Part shown: positions 42,478 to 52,356 of the stretch, one piece after another
How positions within the stretch are numbered: position 1 is the stretch's first letter
Layout: each line of letters begins with the position of its first letter
Origin: RPQJ01 sp963731105
GTDB taxonomy: Bacteria > Pseudomonadota > Gammaproteobacteria > Steroidobacterales > Steroidobacteraceae
Assembly: GCA_963731105.1 (NCBI GenBank)
Contig: CAVSUM010000011.1
Location: forward strand, 124,001 to 188,000
Direction: 5' to 3'
Length of the DNA: 64,000 bases
Translations under genes and position numbers: made by a program
The notes under the pieces: generated by a model
What the model was told of the DNA's origin: nothing
Databases searched by the model: none
What the model saw: the letters and a program-made list of their open reading frames with translations, nothing else

Positions 42478-44127
42478 ATGCAGACCTTGCTAATTCGGCG
42501 TTTTGCGGGAGTCCTTGCGAGATGGCGGAGGGCCGAAGCATCAGCATGGCGACGTCGTTTGATATGCGGGTCCCTGGTTGGAGTGCTACTGACCGGCTTG
42601 CCGGCCGCGGCCAAGGAAGCGATCTACAACGTGCTCGACTTCGGAGCGGTGGGAGACCATAAGACCCTGGACACCCGTGCGATCCAACTGGCGATTGACA
42701 CATGTCACGAAAAGGGCGGGGGCGCCGTGGTATTTCCGCCGGGACACGAGTTTCTCTCCGGCACCCTGGTGCTAAAGAATAATGTCACTCTGGAAATCAA
42801 GGAGGAAGCGACCCTCCATGGCAGCCGGAACCTGGACGACTACATCAAGACGGTTCCAAATGTCGAGTCCTACGCGGTAATCAATTTCTCCGACTATGCG
42901 TTGATTCAGGCGATTAACGCTAAAAACGTGGGAATCAGGGGCAACGGCGTGATTGATGGTGACGGTGTGGCTGTGCCGGGCCGGATCGGATATGGGCATC
43001 TTAAGGTGCGGCCGTACCTGCTGCGCTTTGTCCGTTGCAATAATGTCCGTGTCCGTGGTGTGACGCTCAAGAACCCCAATTTCTGGACGCATCATTACCT
43101 GGAGTGCGATCACGTGCATGTGGACGGGGTGGTTGTTCGGGCGATGAATCTCGACCCGCATCAGCCCAACGGCGATGGCATTGATATTGACGGCTGCCAG
43201 CACGTGATTGTGGAGAATATGGATATCCAGTCCGAAGACGACGGGATCACGCTCAAGAGCACGAGCATGCGACCGATGCGGGACGTGCGAATTCGGAACA
43301 ACAAGATTAAATCGAACACAAACGCCATCAAGATCGGCACTGAGACTCATGGCGAAATCGAGGACGTGGTGATCCGGGATAACCACGTCGTGTTTGCGGG
43401 TCGATCCGCCCTGTCGGTGCTCTGCGTGGATGGCGCGCGCATTGAGGACATCACTTTTGAAAAGATTGAAATTGAGGAGACCGCGGTGCCCATTTTCGTC
43501 CGCTTAGGCGACCGGGGCCGCAGCATTCGCTCCTACCAAGTGTCGGTTGCGACCTACAACAACACTCAGAGAATCCGCACCCCGGCCGATCCTAAGGTCG
43601 GTATCCTCCGTAACATCACGTTTCGGAACATCGTTTCGAAAGGCGTGAGCGTCGCACTGCCGCCGAAAGACATGCCTCGATCGGTGGGCAGCGCGTTCAG
43701 CGGCGTCAACGGGCACACGATCGAGAATCTCGCGCTGGAGAATCTGGACCTGATCTATGTCGGCGGCGTGCGGAATCGAACAAAGACCTCTGCTGATGTG
43801 CCGGAAAGACCGGCTCATTACCCCACGCCGGAAATGTTCGAGGAATTGCCGGCATTCGCATTCTATTTCCGGCATGTAGCTGGCGTTCGGATGAAGAATA
43901 TCAACATCCGGGTCCTTGAACCCGACTTTCGGTCCGCAGTCGTCTTTGATAATGTCCGCGACGTCAAGTTGAAGGATGTTTTCGTGCCCTGGGTTTCCGA
44001 GGCAGCGCCTGTGGTCAAATGTTGCTCCGGGGTTGACGGATCAGGGATTGCTTCGAGGTCGCTGGAAAGACGTGGTCAGCACGTGATCCGCGGACAGATC
44101 GCTCCGAAGAGACCAGGGACTCCCTGA
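42478..44127 (+). CDS. GH28 polygalacturonase-like enzyme 2
   Basis: 549 residues from the ATG at 42,478 (TTG at 42,466 in frame). The signal peptide is late (LICGSLVGVLLTGLPAAAKE). YNVLDFGAVGDHKTLDTRAIQLAIDTCHEKGGGAVVFPPGHEFLSGT opens the fold; HQPNGDGIDIDGCQHV and QSEDDGITLKS hold the catalytic Asp residues; SNTNAIKIGTETHG the substrate-binding Lys. Residues 530-549 are extra and have no recognised domain. Probably exported; co-transcribed with its neighbours. Confidence 0.9.
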   Translation: MQTLLIRRFAGVLARWRRAEASAWRRRLICGSLVGVLLTGLPAAAKEAIYNVLDFGAVGDHKTLDTRAIQLAIDTCHEKGGGAVVFPPGHEFLSGTLVLKNNVTLEIKEEATLHGSRNLDDYIKTVPNVESYAVINFSDYALIQAINAKNVGIRGNGVIDGDGVAVPGRIGYGHLKVRPYLLRFVRCNNVRVRGVTLKNPNFWTHHYLECDHVHVDGVVVRAMNLDPHQPNGDGIDIDGCQHVIVENMDIQSEDDGITLKSTSMRPMRDVRIRNNKIKSNTNAIKIGTETHGEIEDVVIRDNHVVFAGRSALSVLCVDGARIEDITFEKIEIEETAVPIFVRLGDRGRSIRSYQVSVATYNNTQRIRTPADPKVGILRNITFRNIVSKGVSVALPPKDMPRSVGSAFSGVNGHTIENLALENLDLIYVGGVRNRTKTSADVPERPAHYPTPEMFEELPAFAFYFRHVAGVRMKNINIRVLEPDFRSAVVFDNVRDVKLKDVFVPWVSEAAPVVKCCSGVDGSGIASRSLERRGQHVIRGQIAPKRPGTP

Positions 44128-44155
44128 CGCAAGACCCTATGGATAAAATCCGTGC

Positions 44156-45886
44156 ATGAAAAAACAGGTAATCAAACAGCTTGTCGGCCTGATCCTCTGC
44201 GGCATCGCCGCCCCGCTCTCGGCGACGGAACCCAATCAAGGCGGGCTTGGCGAGCGTGGCAGTGCTGCAATGAACGCCCCCGCCGAAAAGTCGGCCACAG
44301 TGATGGCGCATCCCTTTCCGTCCGGCTATGAGCGTTGTCAGGTGTTCGATCTCTCGGTGAACGGCAAACCGGTTCCGGTCATTTGCTTTCATAACGGCAA
44401 GCAAGTCGAGTATCGCTATGCTCAGTTTTCGTTCTCAGGGACCGTTGAGGTCAAGGTTGCGATCAAAAAGACGATCAAGACCTTCCGCATCAGGCCGGAG
44501 GCCTACGCCATTCCTGGTGTGGCGCAGGGCAATCAACTCTCCTTCAAGCTTTCGCAGTCACGGTATCTCATGATCCAAATCAACGACTTGGATAATCTCC
44601 TGCTTTTGGCCGATCCGATGGAGGCCGAGATTTGTCCCTCAACGGGTCCCGGGGTCTTCAATGTCGGTTCCGCTGCCTTCGTGACCGACCGCACTGGCAG
44701 GACGAACGTCACCAGCATCATTCAGAGAGCGATTGACGCCGCCTCCACCGCCCGCGGCACCGTTTATGTCCCGGCAGGTGTCTACCAAATCTCGTCCATC
44801 ACTATGAAAAGCAATGTCCACCTGTATCTGGAGGGCGGAGCTGTCCTGCGCGGCACTGGGAAGGAAGCGGACTACTCTATCGTCAATCCGGATGCCGCGA
44901 AGCTCGGTATCAAGGAGCGGGTTACCACCTTCATCCAGTACGAGGAGGGAGCGTCGGACATCAAAATATCGGGCAGAGGGATGCTGGATGCCAACGGTTA
45001 TGAGCTATTTGATGACCCGCAGGGTGACAATATACGAATCAACGCCATCCGCCCCAACAAGAACCGGAATGTGGTCATTGAGGGAGTAATCATCTCCCGC
45101 AGCCGATGGTGGACGGTCACACCCCATCAGTGCGACGGTGTTCGCATCGAAAACGTCAAGGTGCTAAACACCGAGCACCGGCTCAATACAGACGGGTTCA
45201 ATATCATCAGTTGCCAGAATGCCGTCGTGCGGCACTGCTTTGCCTATGCAAACGACGACGTGATGTGCGTAAAGCCGGGCAGGGCAGGAAACTTCACGGG
45301 CATATTGCAGCCGCCGGATCTCCCGGTTCGCAACGTGGTGTTTGACGATGTCGTCACCTACAATCGGACCCACGCCTGCAAGCTGGGCTATCAAGGGGCG
45401 ACCCACTGCTCCAACGTCTGGTTCAAAAACATCGAGGTTCTCAAGACCCGAAACGGAATTGGCATCCAGCACTACCAGGACGGTGGTGTGATGGAGGACA
45501 TCCATTTCGTCAACATCAACGTCGAGGAACTTGTCGCCAAGTCCTGGAAACCTTACCCGATACGGATTGAGATCCCGGTACGGGACCCATCTCTCCCTGT
45601 TGTGCCCGGGATTCGGGAAAAGGCGCAGGTCAGGAACGTGGAGATCAGGAATGTCACGTTCAGAAGCTTCGGTGATGGTGATACGCCGGACGGTTATAAC
45701 GGTCAGAATTCGATCATCGCGGGGCAGTGTGCCACCTCGTGGGTGAAGGAGGTCAGCATCGTAGATCTCCGGATCGCTGGCAGGACCATTTTGGACGCCG
45801 CCTCTGGCCATTTCGATATCAATGAGTTTGCAACCAACATCACCTTTTCGGCCACGAAGGCACAAATCCACACTCCAAGCCGTTGA
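44156..45886 (+). CDS. GH28-family enzyme 3 with an N-terminal beta-sandwich
   Basis: 576 residues. Signal peptide (LVGLILCGIAAPLSAT). Residues about 45-175 form a separate domain (CQVFDLSVNGKPVPVICFHNG....YRYAQFSFSGTVEVKVAIKKTIKTFRIRPEAYAIPG) like that of GH49/GH28 dextranase-type proteins. The helix then opens with IIQRAIDAASTARGTVYVPAGVYQISSITMKSNVHLYLEGGAVLRG, has LNTDGFNIISCQNAV and YANDDVMCVKPG as the catalytic turns, and SNVWFKNIEVLKTRNGIGIQHYQDGG after. Substrate may differ from the other two enzymes. Last enzyme gene of the locus. Confidence 0.85.
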   Translation: MKKQVIKQLVGLILCGIAAPLSATEPNQGGLGERGSAAMNAPAEKSATVMAHPFPSGYERCQVFDLSVNGKPVPVICFHNGKQVEYRYAQFSFSGTVEVKVAIKKTIKTFRIRPEAYAIPGVAQGNQLSFKLSQSRYLMIQINDLDNLLLLADPMEAEICPSTGPGVFNVGSAAFVTDRTGRTNVTSIIQRAIDAASTARGTVYVPAGVYQISSITMKSNVHLYLEGGAVLRGTGKEADYSIVNPDAAKLGIKERVTTFIQYEEGASDIKISGRGMLDANGYELFDDPQGDNIRINAIRPNKNRNVVIEGVIISRSRWWTVTPHQCDGVRIENVKVLNTEHRLNTDGFNIISCQNAVVRHCFAYANDDVMCVKPGRAGNFTGILQPPDLPVRNVVFDDVVTYNRTHACKLGYQGATHCSNVWFKNIEVLKTRNGIGIQHYQDGGVMEDIHFVNINVEELVAKSWKPYPIRIEIPVRDPSLPVVPGIREKAQVRNVEIRNVTFRSFGDGDTPDGYNGQNSIIAGQCATSWVKEVSIVDLRIAGRTILDAASGHFDINEFATNITFSATKAQIHTPSR

Positions 45887-46031
45887 ACCAAACGGAACAT
45901 CTTTTGAAGTTGGGCTTCTCTCCGCCACAGCCAGAGGCAGCGTCGTCCGCGACCCCATGAAGCAAGCCGGACGGCTGAGGGCTTCATATGCTGCGTGGCC
46001 CATCGCGCGAAGTCGGAATCAACTCAAAGCA

Positions 46032-46047
46032 CTACCGCCATGGGTAG
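46032..46047 (+). promoter_or_regulatory. 16-bp palindromic site, copy 3
   Basis: CTACCGCCATGGGTAG: same half-sites and 4-bp spacer as copies 1 and 2, with one half-site mismatch; A and T flank it as in copy 1. About 146 bp before the second propeller sensor. The remaining sequence 45,887-46,193 shows no gene. Confidence 0.55.
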
Positions 46048-46193
46048 TTTCCGTTGCACGGCATCGGAAGTTAGCATTCCAGACGTGAATCTTGAGAAGA
46101 GCCTCGGAGCAAGCTGCCGAGGCTTTGCACGCCCGGTGCCGTGAGTCTTGTTGCTGCTTGCCGCTGCGATGCGTGGGTTGCATATTTCCTGCC

Positions 46194-49100
46194 ATGATGC
46201 GCATGTTCGATCGACGACTCAGCGGGGCCGTGCTCGCCGCGTTGCTGGTGCATTTGCTGTCGGCATCTGCGTCTGCCCAGTCTGGGAAATCCAGCGTAAC
46301 CGGCCAGGACTACCTGGTGCGCGTCTGGGGTACGGATGAAGACCTGCTGCGGGCAGAGGTAAAGGGCATGGTGCAGACGCCGGATGGTTACCTTTGGATT
46401 GGCACCGTGATGGCGGGTGTGGTGCGTTTTGACGGGGCGCGCTTCACCAGCTTCACCTCTGCGAATACGCGAGAAGTGCTTGGCACGGGCGTAAGCAGCC
46501 TCATGGTTGACTACGGGGGCACACTTTGGCTGCGAGGTTACGGCGGCTCGCTCGTCACCTGGACGCCTCGGGGGCTCGAGGTGGCCGGATCGAACATCGG
46601 CCGACCCGAGCGCCTGCTCTGGTCCGCGCCAGGAAGGATGCTCTTCTCAAAGAACGACGGGCAATTGCTCCAAGGGACCCAGCAGCGCAATCAATGGCAG
46701 TGGGAATCCAGATCGCTACCCGATGTCGCACCGCAGCCGGACCTGTGCGCCGATTCCGACGGCAACGTTTGGTATATCGCCGCTGACCGTTCTATTCGCA
46801 CCTGGCAGGACGGACAAGTGCGATCGCTGGGGACCGCACCCGAACTCAACGGACAGCGAGTGACTGTGCTGTGTGCCGACTCTTCCGGCCGGATATGGGC
46901 GGGGACGGACCAGTCGCTTGCCTGCTGGCGCAACGGGCGATTTGAGACCATGACACCCACGAACGGCGAGGCGAAGCTCTCAGTGAAACGCATCATTCCC
47001 GTGCGCAACCGGGGCCTGTGGGTCGAAACCGAGAATCGAATGCGCCGCTGCGAGGAACGACGATGGGTAGCTGAGTCGGAGGTCTGGGCAAAGGAGTTGG
47101 GCAGGATTGTCAGGCTGCAGTTTGCAATTGTGGATATGCGCGGCGGCTTGTGGGCAGGGCATGGCAATCTCGGACTAATGCACCTGGACCCGGACGGCAC
47201 GTTCCACCGGCTGACAACCCGCGATGGCTTGCCCAGCGACTCCGTGAGCTTCGCCGTTGCGGATCGCGAAGGCAATATTTGGGCTGGTTACGACCGCGGG
47301 CCGCTGGTGCAGTTACGTCCGCGCACGTTCCTAATGGTTGGAGCGGAACACGGGCTAAGCGACACACTGCCTACGACCATTTGCGAGGACCGCGAAGGAG
47401 CGATCTGGATGGGCACTTTGAGCGGGAGCGTGGAGCGTTTCAAGGACGGGAAATGCACTGTATTTGCGCTGCCCGGAGTCGCAGCATCGCACTATTCAAC
47501 CGTGGTCATGGACACGCGCGGCCGGATTTGGAGCGGGACGCAAGGCGCCGGGGTATTCAGCTTCGAGGAAGGACAATTCCACCGGGTGCTAAACCGCCGG
47601 CAGATTGATAGTGATGTGCGTTTAATGTATGCTTCGCGGGATGGACGGCTCTGGATTGGCACGCTGAATTCCATGCTGGTGCTTGACGGCGCGGCCCTGA
47701 CACGCCTTCATAGCACTGAGGAGAAGGAAGGGTTCCCGACGGCTATTGCAGAGACCCGTGATGGGACGATCTGGTTCGGCACATCATTAGGAAATCTCTT
47801 TCGGTGGAAGAGCGCCGGCTTTGAGCGTGTCGAACTTCCCGAAGTCTCCAAGCTTGGGAGAGTCTGCTCGCTCTGCCCGACCGAGGACGGCGGGCTTTGG
47901 ATCGGCACTTCTCTTGGAGGACTGCTGCGGCTGCGCGACGGCGCTTTCCGCCGCTACACAGTCCCTGATGGGCTACCTGCGGACGGCGTCGTGCAGGTTC
48001 TGACTGACGCCCAGGAAAACCTATGGCTTGCGACTGCATTGGGCATGTCGCGCATCGAGCGGAGCGTGTTGGCGCGTTTCGACCGCGGCGACATATCTTC
48101 GCTGTCGTGCAGCATTTATGACCGTGCAGGCGGGTTGCTGACGTTGGGCGCTTCCACATTCCAACCGAACTGCTTCCGTGCCCTCGATGGGACGCTGTGG
48201 TTTGCGATGGTAAGAGGCGCCGCCGCCATTCGGCCGGACGCAGTCCGCCGCAATCCGTTGCCGCCGACCGTGGCAATCGAGGAAGTTCTGGTGAACGGAC
48301 GCCCTGTCTGGCCCACCAAGGCAGGTGCCGTAATATCTTCGGCAGCGTTGTCGGAGTCCGAGTCTGCCGGAGGCGCGGAGCATGTGGTGCGCATTGGCCC
48401 GGGGCGGCCCGATCTGGAGGTGCGCTACACAGGTTTGAGCTTCACGTCACCCGAAGGAGTGCGTTTCAGGTACCGGTTGCGTGGTTTGGAAAATGATTGG
48501 AGCAGCACGGACAATCGTCGGGCGGTGGTGTATCGCGCCGTGCCGCCGGGAGTGTTTAAATTCGAGGTGGGCGCCTGCAACAGCGATGGCGCCTGGAATG
48601 AGCAGATCGTTGCGCTGAAGCTTGTTCTGGAACCTCATTTTTTTGAAACGACTTGGTTTCTCGCCATCGTCGTCGTCGCTGCCGCGGCGGGTTTGGGGTT
48701 GACTACATTAGCTTTCGCGCGCCGACGGACGCAACGCCATATTACAGAACTGAAGCGTCAGGGCGACTTAGAGCGCGAACGAACACGCATCGCGCAGGAT
48801 TTGCACGACGATCTGGGTGCGGGGTTGACAGAGATCGGATTGCTAACCTCGTTGGCGCAACGACCGAGCACGCGGCCGCTGCAGGGGCAAGAGCACCTGC
48901 GTCACGTGATAGAGAAATCCCGCGAGATGGTGACGGCGCTCGACGAGATCGTCTGGTCGGTGAATCCGAAGCACGATTCAGTGGCGGCACTGGGACGCTA
49001 CTTCTCCGAATACGCGCAACAGTTCCTCGAGTATAGCTCGACGCGGTGCCGGTTCGAAGCGGATGATCATCTGCCGACGCATCCGCTCGATTCCGACCAG

Positions 49101-49340
49101 CGGCATAATCTGCTGTTGGCGTTCAAAGAAGCTCTTACAAATGTCGTGCGCCACTCGCGGGCCGCGGAAGTCTGCATCCATATTGCCGTGCGTGGCGGCA
49201 CACTGGAAGTGGTCGTCGAGGACAACGGACAAGGGACGGTCGCGGTTGTCGCAGCGGAGCAAGCCGACGGTCTGGCGAATATGACGCGACGGCTCAGGCA
49301 GATCGGCGGACGGTGTCACATAAGCAGTGTTCCCGGAGTG
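46194..49340 (+). CDS. Propeller-type sensor histidine kinase, 3' end cut by the contig join
   Basis: About 1049 residues from the ATG at 46,194 to the break. Signal peptide (LSGAVLAALLVHLLSASASAQ). Propeller repeats with (D/E)G.(L/I)W(I/M)GT across residues about 60-680; Y_Y_Y domain (SPEGVRFRYRLRGLENDWSS); membrane helix (FLAIVVVAAAAGLGLTTLAF); HisKA_3 with RTRIAQDLHDDLGAGLTEIG; HATPase with FKEALTNVVRHSRAAEV, EDNGQG and ADGLANMTRRLRQIGGRCHISSVPG. The last strand (normally G...V.L.(L/V)P) and stop are missing: the frame continues into DNA of the other genome. Likely controls this pectin locus; its response regulator would have been downstream. Confidence 0.9.
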
Positions 49341-49348
49341 GTCGACGA
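49330..49348. other. Join between two unrelated genomes (probable assembly chimera)
   Basis: Left of here lies verrucomicrobial coding sequence of moderate GC, right of here gammaproteobacterial sequence of about 70 % GC. The kinase loses homology after SSVPG (about 49,339) and a minus-strand gene gains sense from about 49,405 down to about 49,345. GTCGAC at 49,341-49,346 sits at the seam. No mobile-element end, integrase or repeat is visible. Confidence 0.8.
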
Positions 49349-49405
49349 GCGGTGTTCCAGCACCACGACGGTGCCGGCGTCACGGAGCGGGCGCTTGCGG
49401 GCCAT
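49345..49405 (-). CDS. First codons of an unidentified gene, cut by the join
   Basis: From an ATG at 49,405 the minus strand reads MARKRPLRDAGTVVVLEHRS, then passes the join and stops soon after in foreign sequence. The start lies 23 bp after the rhomboid stop, same strand. The fragment is too short to name. Confidence 0.4.
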
Positions 49406-49427
49406 GCGGAAACTCCCGGGCTGTGGA

Positions 49428-50039
49428 CTACGGCCGCTGCCGTGCCTGGCGCATCCAATGCACGAGCAGCCCGTAGCCGGCGGCCATGCCGCCGAGGTGG
49501 GCGAAGTGCGCCACGCCCTGCCCGGAGCCCGTCACACCGAGGTACAGCTCGAGCAGCCCGTACAGCGTGACGAACAGCCAGGCCGGCATGGGAATCGGCG
49601 GGAACAGCAGCATCACCCGGCGCTGCGGGAATGCCATGCCGAAGGCGAGCAGCAGGCCGAACACGCCGCCCGAGGCACCGACCGTCGGCACCGGCGGCTT
49701 GTTCATGCCGCCGAGCACCACCAGCTGCGCCACGGCCGCGCCGACCACGCAGACCATGTAGTAGATCAGGTAGTGGCGTGCGCCGAGCAGCCGCTCGATC
49801 TCGCCGCCGAACATGTACAGCGCCAGCATGTTGAACAGCAGGTGCGTCAGGCTGCCGTGCAGGAAACCGTAGGTCACGACCTGCCAGACTTCGAAAGAGG
49901 GGGCGCCGGGATACTGCGGCGAGGCGAACGGCCACAGCGCGAACGGTCCGATCAGCCGATCGCCGCTCAGGAGCTGCAGGGCAAACACCGCCACGTTGAT
50001 GAGGAGCAGGGTTCGCGTGACGGGCGGAAGCCGATTCAT
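49428..50039 (-). CDS. Rhomboid-family intramembrane serine protease
   Basis: 203 residues from the ATG at 50,039 (50,048 possible). Six membrane helices. WQVVTYGFLHGSLTHLLFNMLALYMFGGEIE carries the L1/His-Asn region; the nucleophile Ser is in VGASGGVFGLL; the catalytic His is in VAHFAHLGGMAAGY. Cleaves membrane proteins in the plane of the inner membrane. The truncated gene follows on the same strand. Confidence 0.93.
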   Translation of the reverse strand: MNRLPPVTRTLLLINVAVFALQLLSGDRLIGPFALWPFASPQYPGAPSFEVWQVVTYGFLHGSLTHLLFNMLALYMFGGEIERLLGARHYLIYYMVCVVGAAVAQLVVLGGMNKPPVPTVGASGGVFGLLLAFGMAFPQRRVMLLFPPIPMPAWLFVTLYGLLELYLGVTGSGQGVAHFAHLGGMAAGYGLLVHWMRQARQRP

Positions 50040-50125
50040 GCGCGTCATCCTAGCCGAAATGGACTGTCGAATCGCGGTGGTGGCGTGCTAGGGTTGCGCC
50101 CCCCGATTTGCCCCGCATCCGTGCC

Positions 50126-51599
50126 ATGACCTCGCTCCAGCGCCTGTTGCTGCTCCTGCCATTGCTGGCCTGCGCTGCATCCGCCGCCGGTCCGGTGCAC
50201 CGCGACCTTGGGTCGCTGGCGTTCGAGCCCTGCACGCTGTCGGCGGCAGGCTCGCCGACCACCATCGCTGCCTACTGCACGCGGCTCGCGGTGCCGGAGA
50301 ACCGTGCGGTTCCTTCCGGCCGCCAGATCGAGCTCGCGCTGGCGTTCGTGCCCAGTCGCGCGAAGCGTGCCAGGCCTGATCCGGTGTTCATGCTCGCGGG
50401 TGGTCCCGGCCAGTCGGCGCTCGAGACCTTTCCGGTCGCGTCCGCTGCCTTCCGCGACATCCTGCGCGAGCGCGACGTGGTGCTGGTGGACCAGCGCGGC
50501 ACCGGGGGGTCGAACAAGCTCGCCTGCCCTGAGACCCGAACCGGGCTCCGACGAGGACGCGTTCGGCGATGCGGCGTCAGGCCGCCGGTTCGCCGAGCGT
50601 TGCCTCGCCGGCCTGGATGCAGACCCGCGTTTCTACACCACCAGCGACGCGGTGCTCGACCTCGAGGCGGTTCGGGCCGCGATCGGTGCCGAGCAGGTCA
50701 ACCTCGTCGGCGTCTCGTACGGCACGCGCGTGGCGCTCGAGTACCTGCGGCGACACCCGGACCGCACTCGCACGGTCGTGCTCGACGGCGTGGTGCCGCC
50801 CGAGCTGGCACTCGGCGCCGACCATGCGCGCAATCTCGAAGCAGCGCTCGATGCGCACTTCGCGCGTTGTGCCGCCGACGCGGCTTGCAGCAAGCAATTC
50901 GGCTCGCCCCGCGCACGCCTCGACCAGCTGCTGGCGGAGTTGCGCCAGCAGCCGCAGACGATTCGCTTCCGCGATCCGCTCTCGGACGCCGAGCGCGAGG
51001 AACAGCTCACGCCCGCGGCGGTCGCGGGCGTGGTGCGCCTGTACGCATACGTGCCGCAGCTCGCCGCCATGCTGCCGCGCTCGCTGGCCGAGGCGGCGTC
51101 CGGCCGTCCCGAGGTGCTGATGTCGCAGGCCGCGATGATCGAGAGCCTGGTCGGGGAGCAGATCACCTTCGGCATGCAGATGTCGGTGATCTGTGCCGAG
51201 GACGCCGACCGGCTGCGCGTGAATCCCGCCGACGCGGACACCCTGCTCGGCACGGATTTCGTCGCCACGGTGCTCGCGCAATGCGAGGTGTGGCCCAGGG
51301 GCCGGCGGCCCGCGGACTTCAATGCGCCGGTGCAGAGCGATCGTCCGGTGCTGCTGCTGTCCGGCCAGCTCGACCCGGTCACGCCGCCGCGCTACGGCGA
51401 GGCGGTCGTGCGCCACCTGCCGAACGGCCGCCATCTGGTCGCGCCCGGGCAGGGGCACAACGTCTTCGGCAACGGCTGCGCGCCGCGGCTGATGGGCAGG
51501 TTCATCGCCACGGCCAACGCCCGCGACCTCGACGCAACCTGCCTGCAGCAGCTGGCGGCACCGCCGCCGATCCTCGGCGCGTTCGGCTGGGATCCCTGA
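50126..51599 (+). CDS. TAP-like alpha/beta hydrolase (secreted peptidase) with a frameshift
   Basis: Begins at the ATG at 50,126 with a signal peptide (LLLLLPLLACAASAAGP). LAVPENRAVPSGRQIELALAFVPS and VFMLAGGPGQSALE (oxyanion motif) and DVVLVDQRGTGGSN are typical for tricorn/TAP-like S33 peptidases. The frame changes near 50,520-50,545 and continues with DLEAVRAAIGAEQVNLVGVSYGTRVALEYLRR (Ser in GVSYGT), VLLLSGQLDPVTPP (Asp) and LVAPGQGHNVF (His). One base added or lost there would restore one 490-residue protein. Likely a periplasmic peptide or ester hydrolase. Ends 10 bp before the ABC transporter genes. Confidence 0.85.
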
Positions 51600-51609
51600 G
51601 GGCCGCGCC

Positions 51610-52356
51610 ATGATCCAGATCCAGGGACTGCGCAAGTCGTTCAAGGTCCGCGGCGACGTGATCCGCGCCGTGGACGACGTGACGTTCGAAGCCCGCGACG
51701 GCGAGATCACCGGCCTGCTCGGACCGAACGGCGCCGGCAAGACCACCACGTTGCGCATGCTGTACACGCTGATGAGCCCGGACGAGGGCCGGGTGCTGGT
51801 GGACGGCCTCGACCCGGTCGCACAGCCGGGTGACGTGCGGCGGCGGCTGGGCGTGCTGCCCGATGCGCGCGGGCTGTACAAGCGCCTCACCGCGCGCGAG
51901 AACGTCGCGTATTTCGGCCGCCTGCACGGCATCGCCGAGGACGAGATCCGCGCCCGCACCGAGCGCCTGAACCTCGCGCTCGGCATGCAGGACTTCATCG
52001 ACCGCCGCACCGAGGGCTTTTCGCAGGGACAGCGCACCAAGACCGCGATCGCCCGCGCACTGGTGCACGACCCGCGCAACGTGCTGCTCGACGAGCCCAC
52101 CAACGGCCTCGACGTGATGACCACGCGCGCGTTGCGGCGCTTCCTCGGGCAGCTCAAGGCCGAGGGACGCTGCGTGCTGTTCTCGAGCCACATCATGCAG
52201 GAGGTGGCCGCACTCTGCGATCGCATCGTGGTGATCGCGCACGGCCGGGTGGTGGCGCAGGGCACGTCCGACCAGCTCCGCGCGCAGACCGGTCGCGACA
52301 ACCTGGAGGACGCGTTCGTGCAGGTGATCGGCTCGGAGGAGGGCCTGTTCGCATGA
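51610..52356 (+). CDS. ABC transporter ATP-binding protein, NatA type
   Basis: 248 residues. Walker A GPNGAGKTTT, Q-loop region, signature SQGQRTK (for LSGGQ), Walker B VLLDEPTNGLD, and H-loop SSHIMQEV are all present; LGVLPDARGLYKRLTARENVAYFGRLHGI is the usual NatA-type middle. Pairs with the permease gene that overlaps its stop by four bases. Together they form an ABC-2 exporter, often Na+ efflux (NatAB) in Gammaproteobacteria and Bacilli. Confidence 0.94.
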   Translation: MIQIQGLRKSFKVRGDVIRAVDDVTFEARDGEITGLLGPNGAGKTTTLRMLYTLMSPDEGRVLVDGLDPVAQPGDVRRRLGVLPDARGLYKRLTARENVAYFGRLHGIAEDEIRARTERLNLALGMQDFIDRRTEGFSQGQRTKTAIARALVHDPRNVLLDEPTNGLDVMTTRALRRFLGQLKAEGRCVLFSSHIMQEVAALCDRIVVIAHGRVVAQGTSDQLRAQTGRDNLEDAFVQVIGSEEGLFA

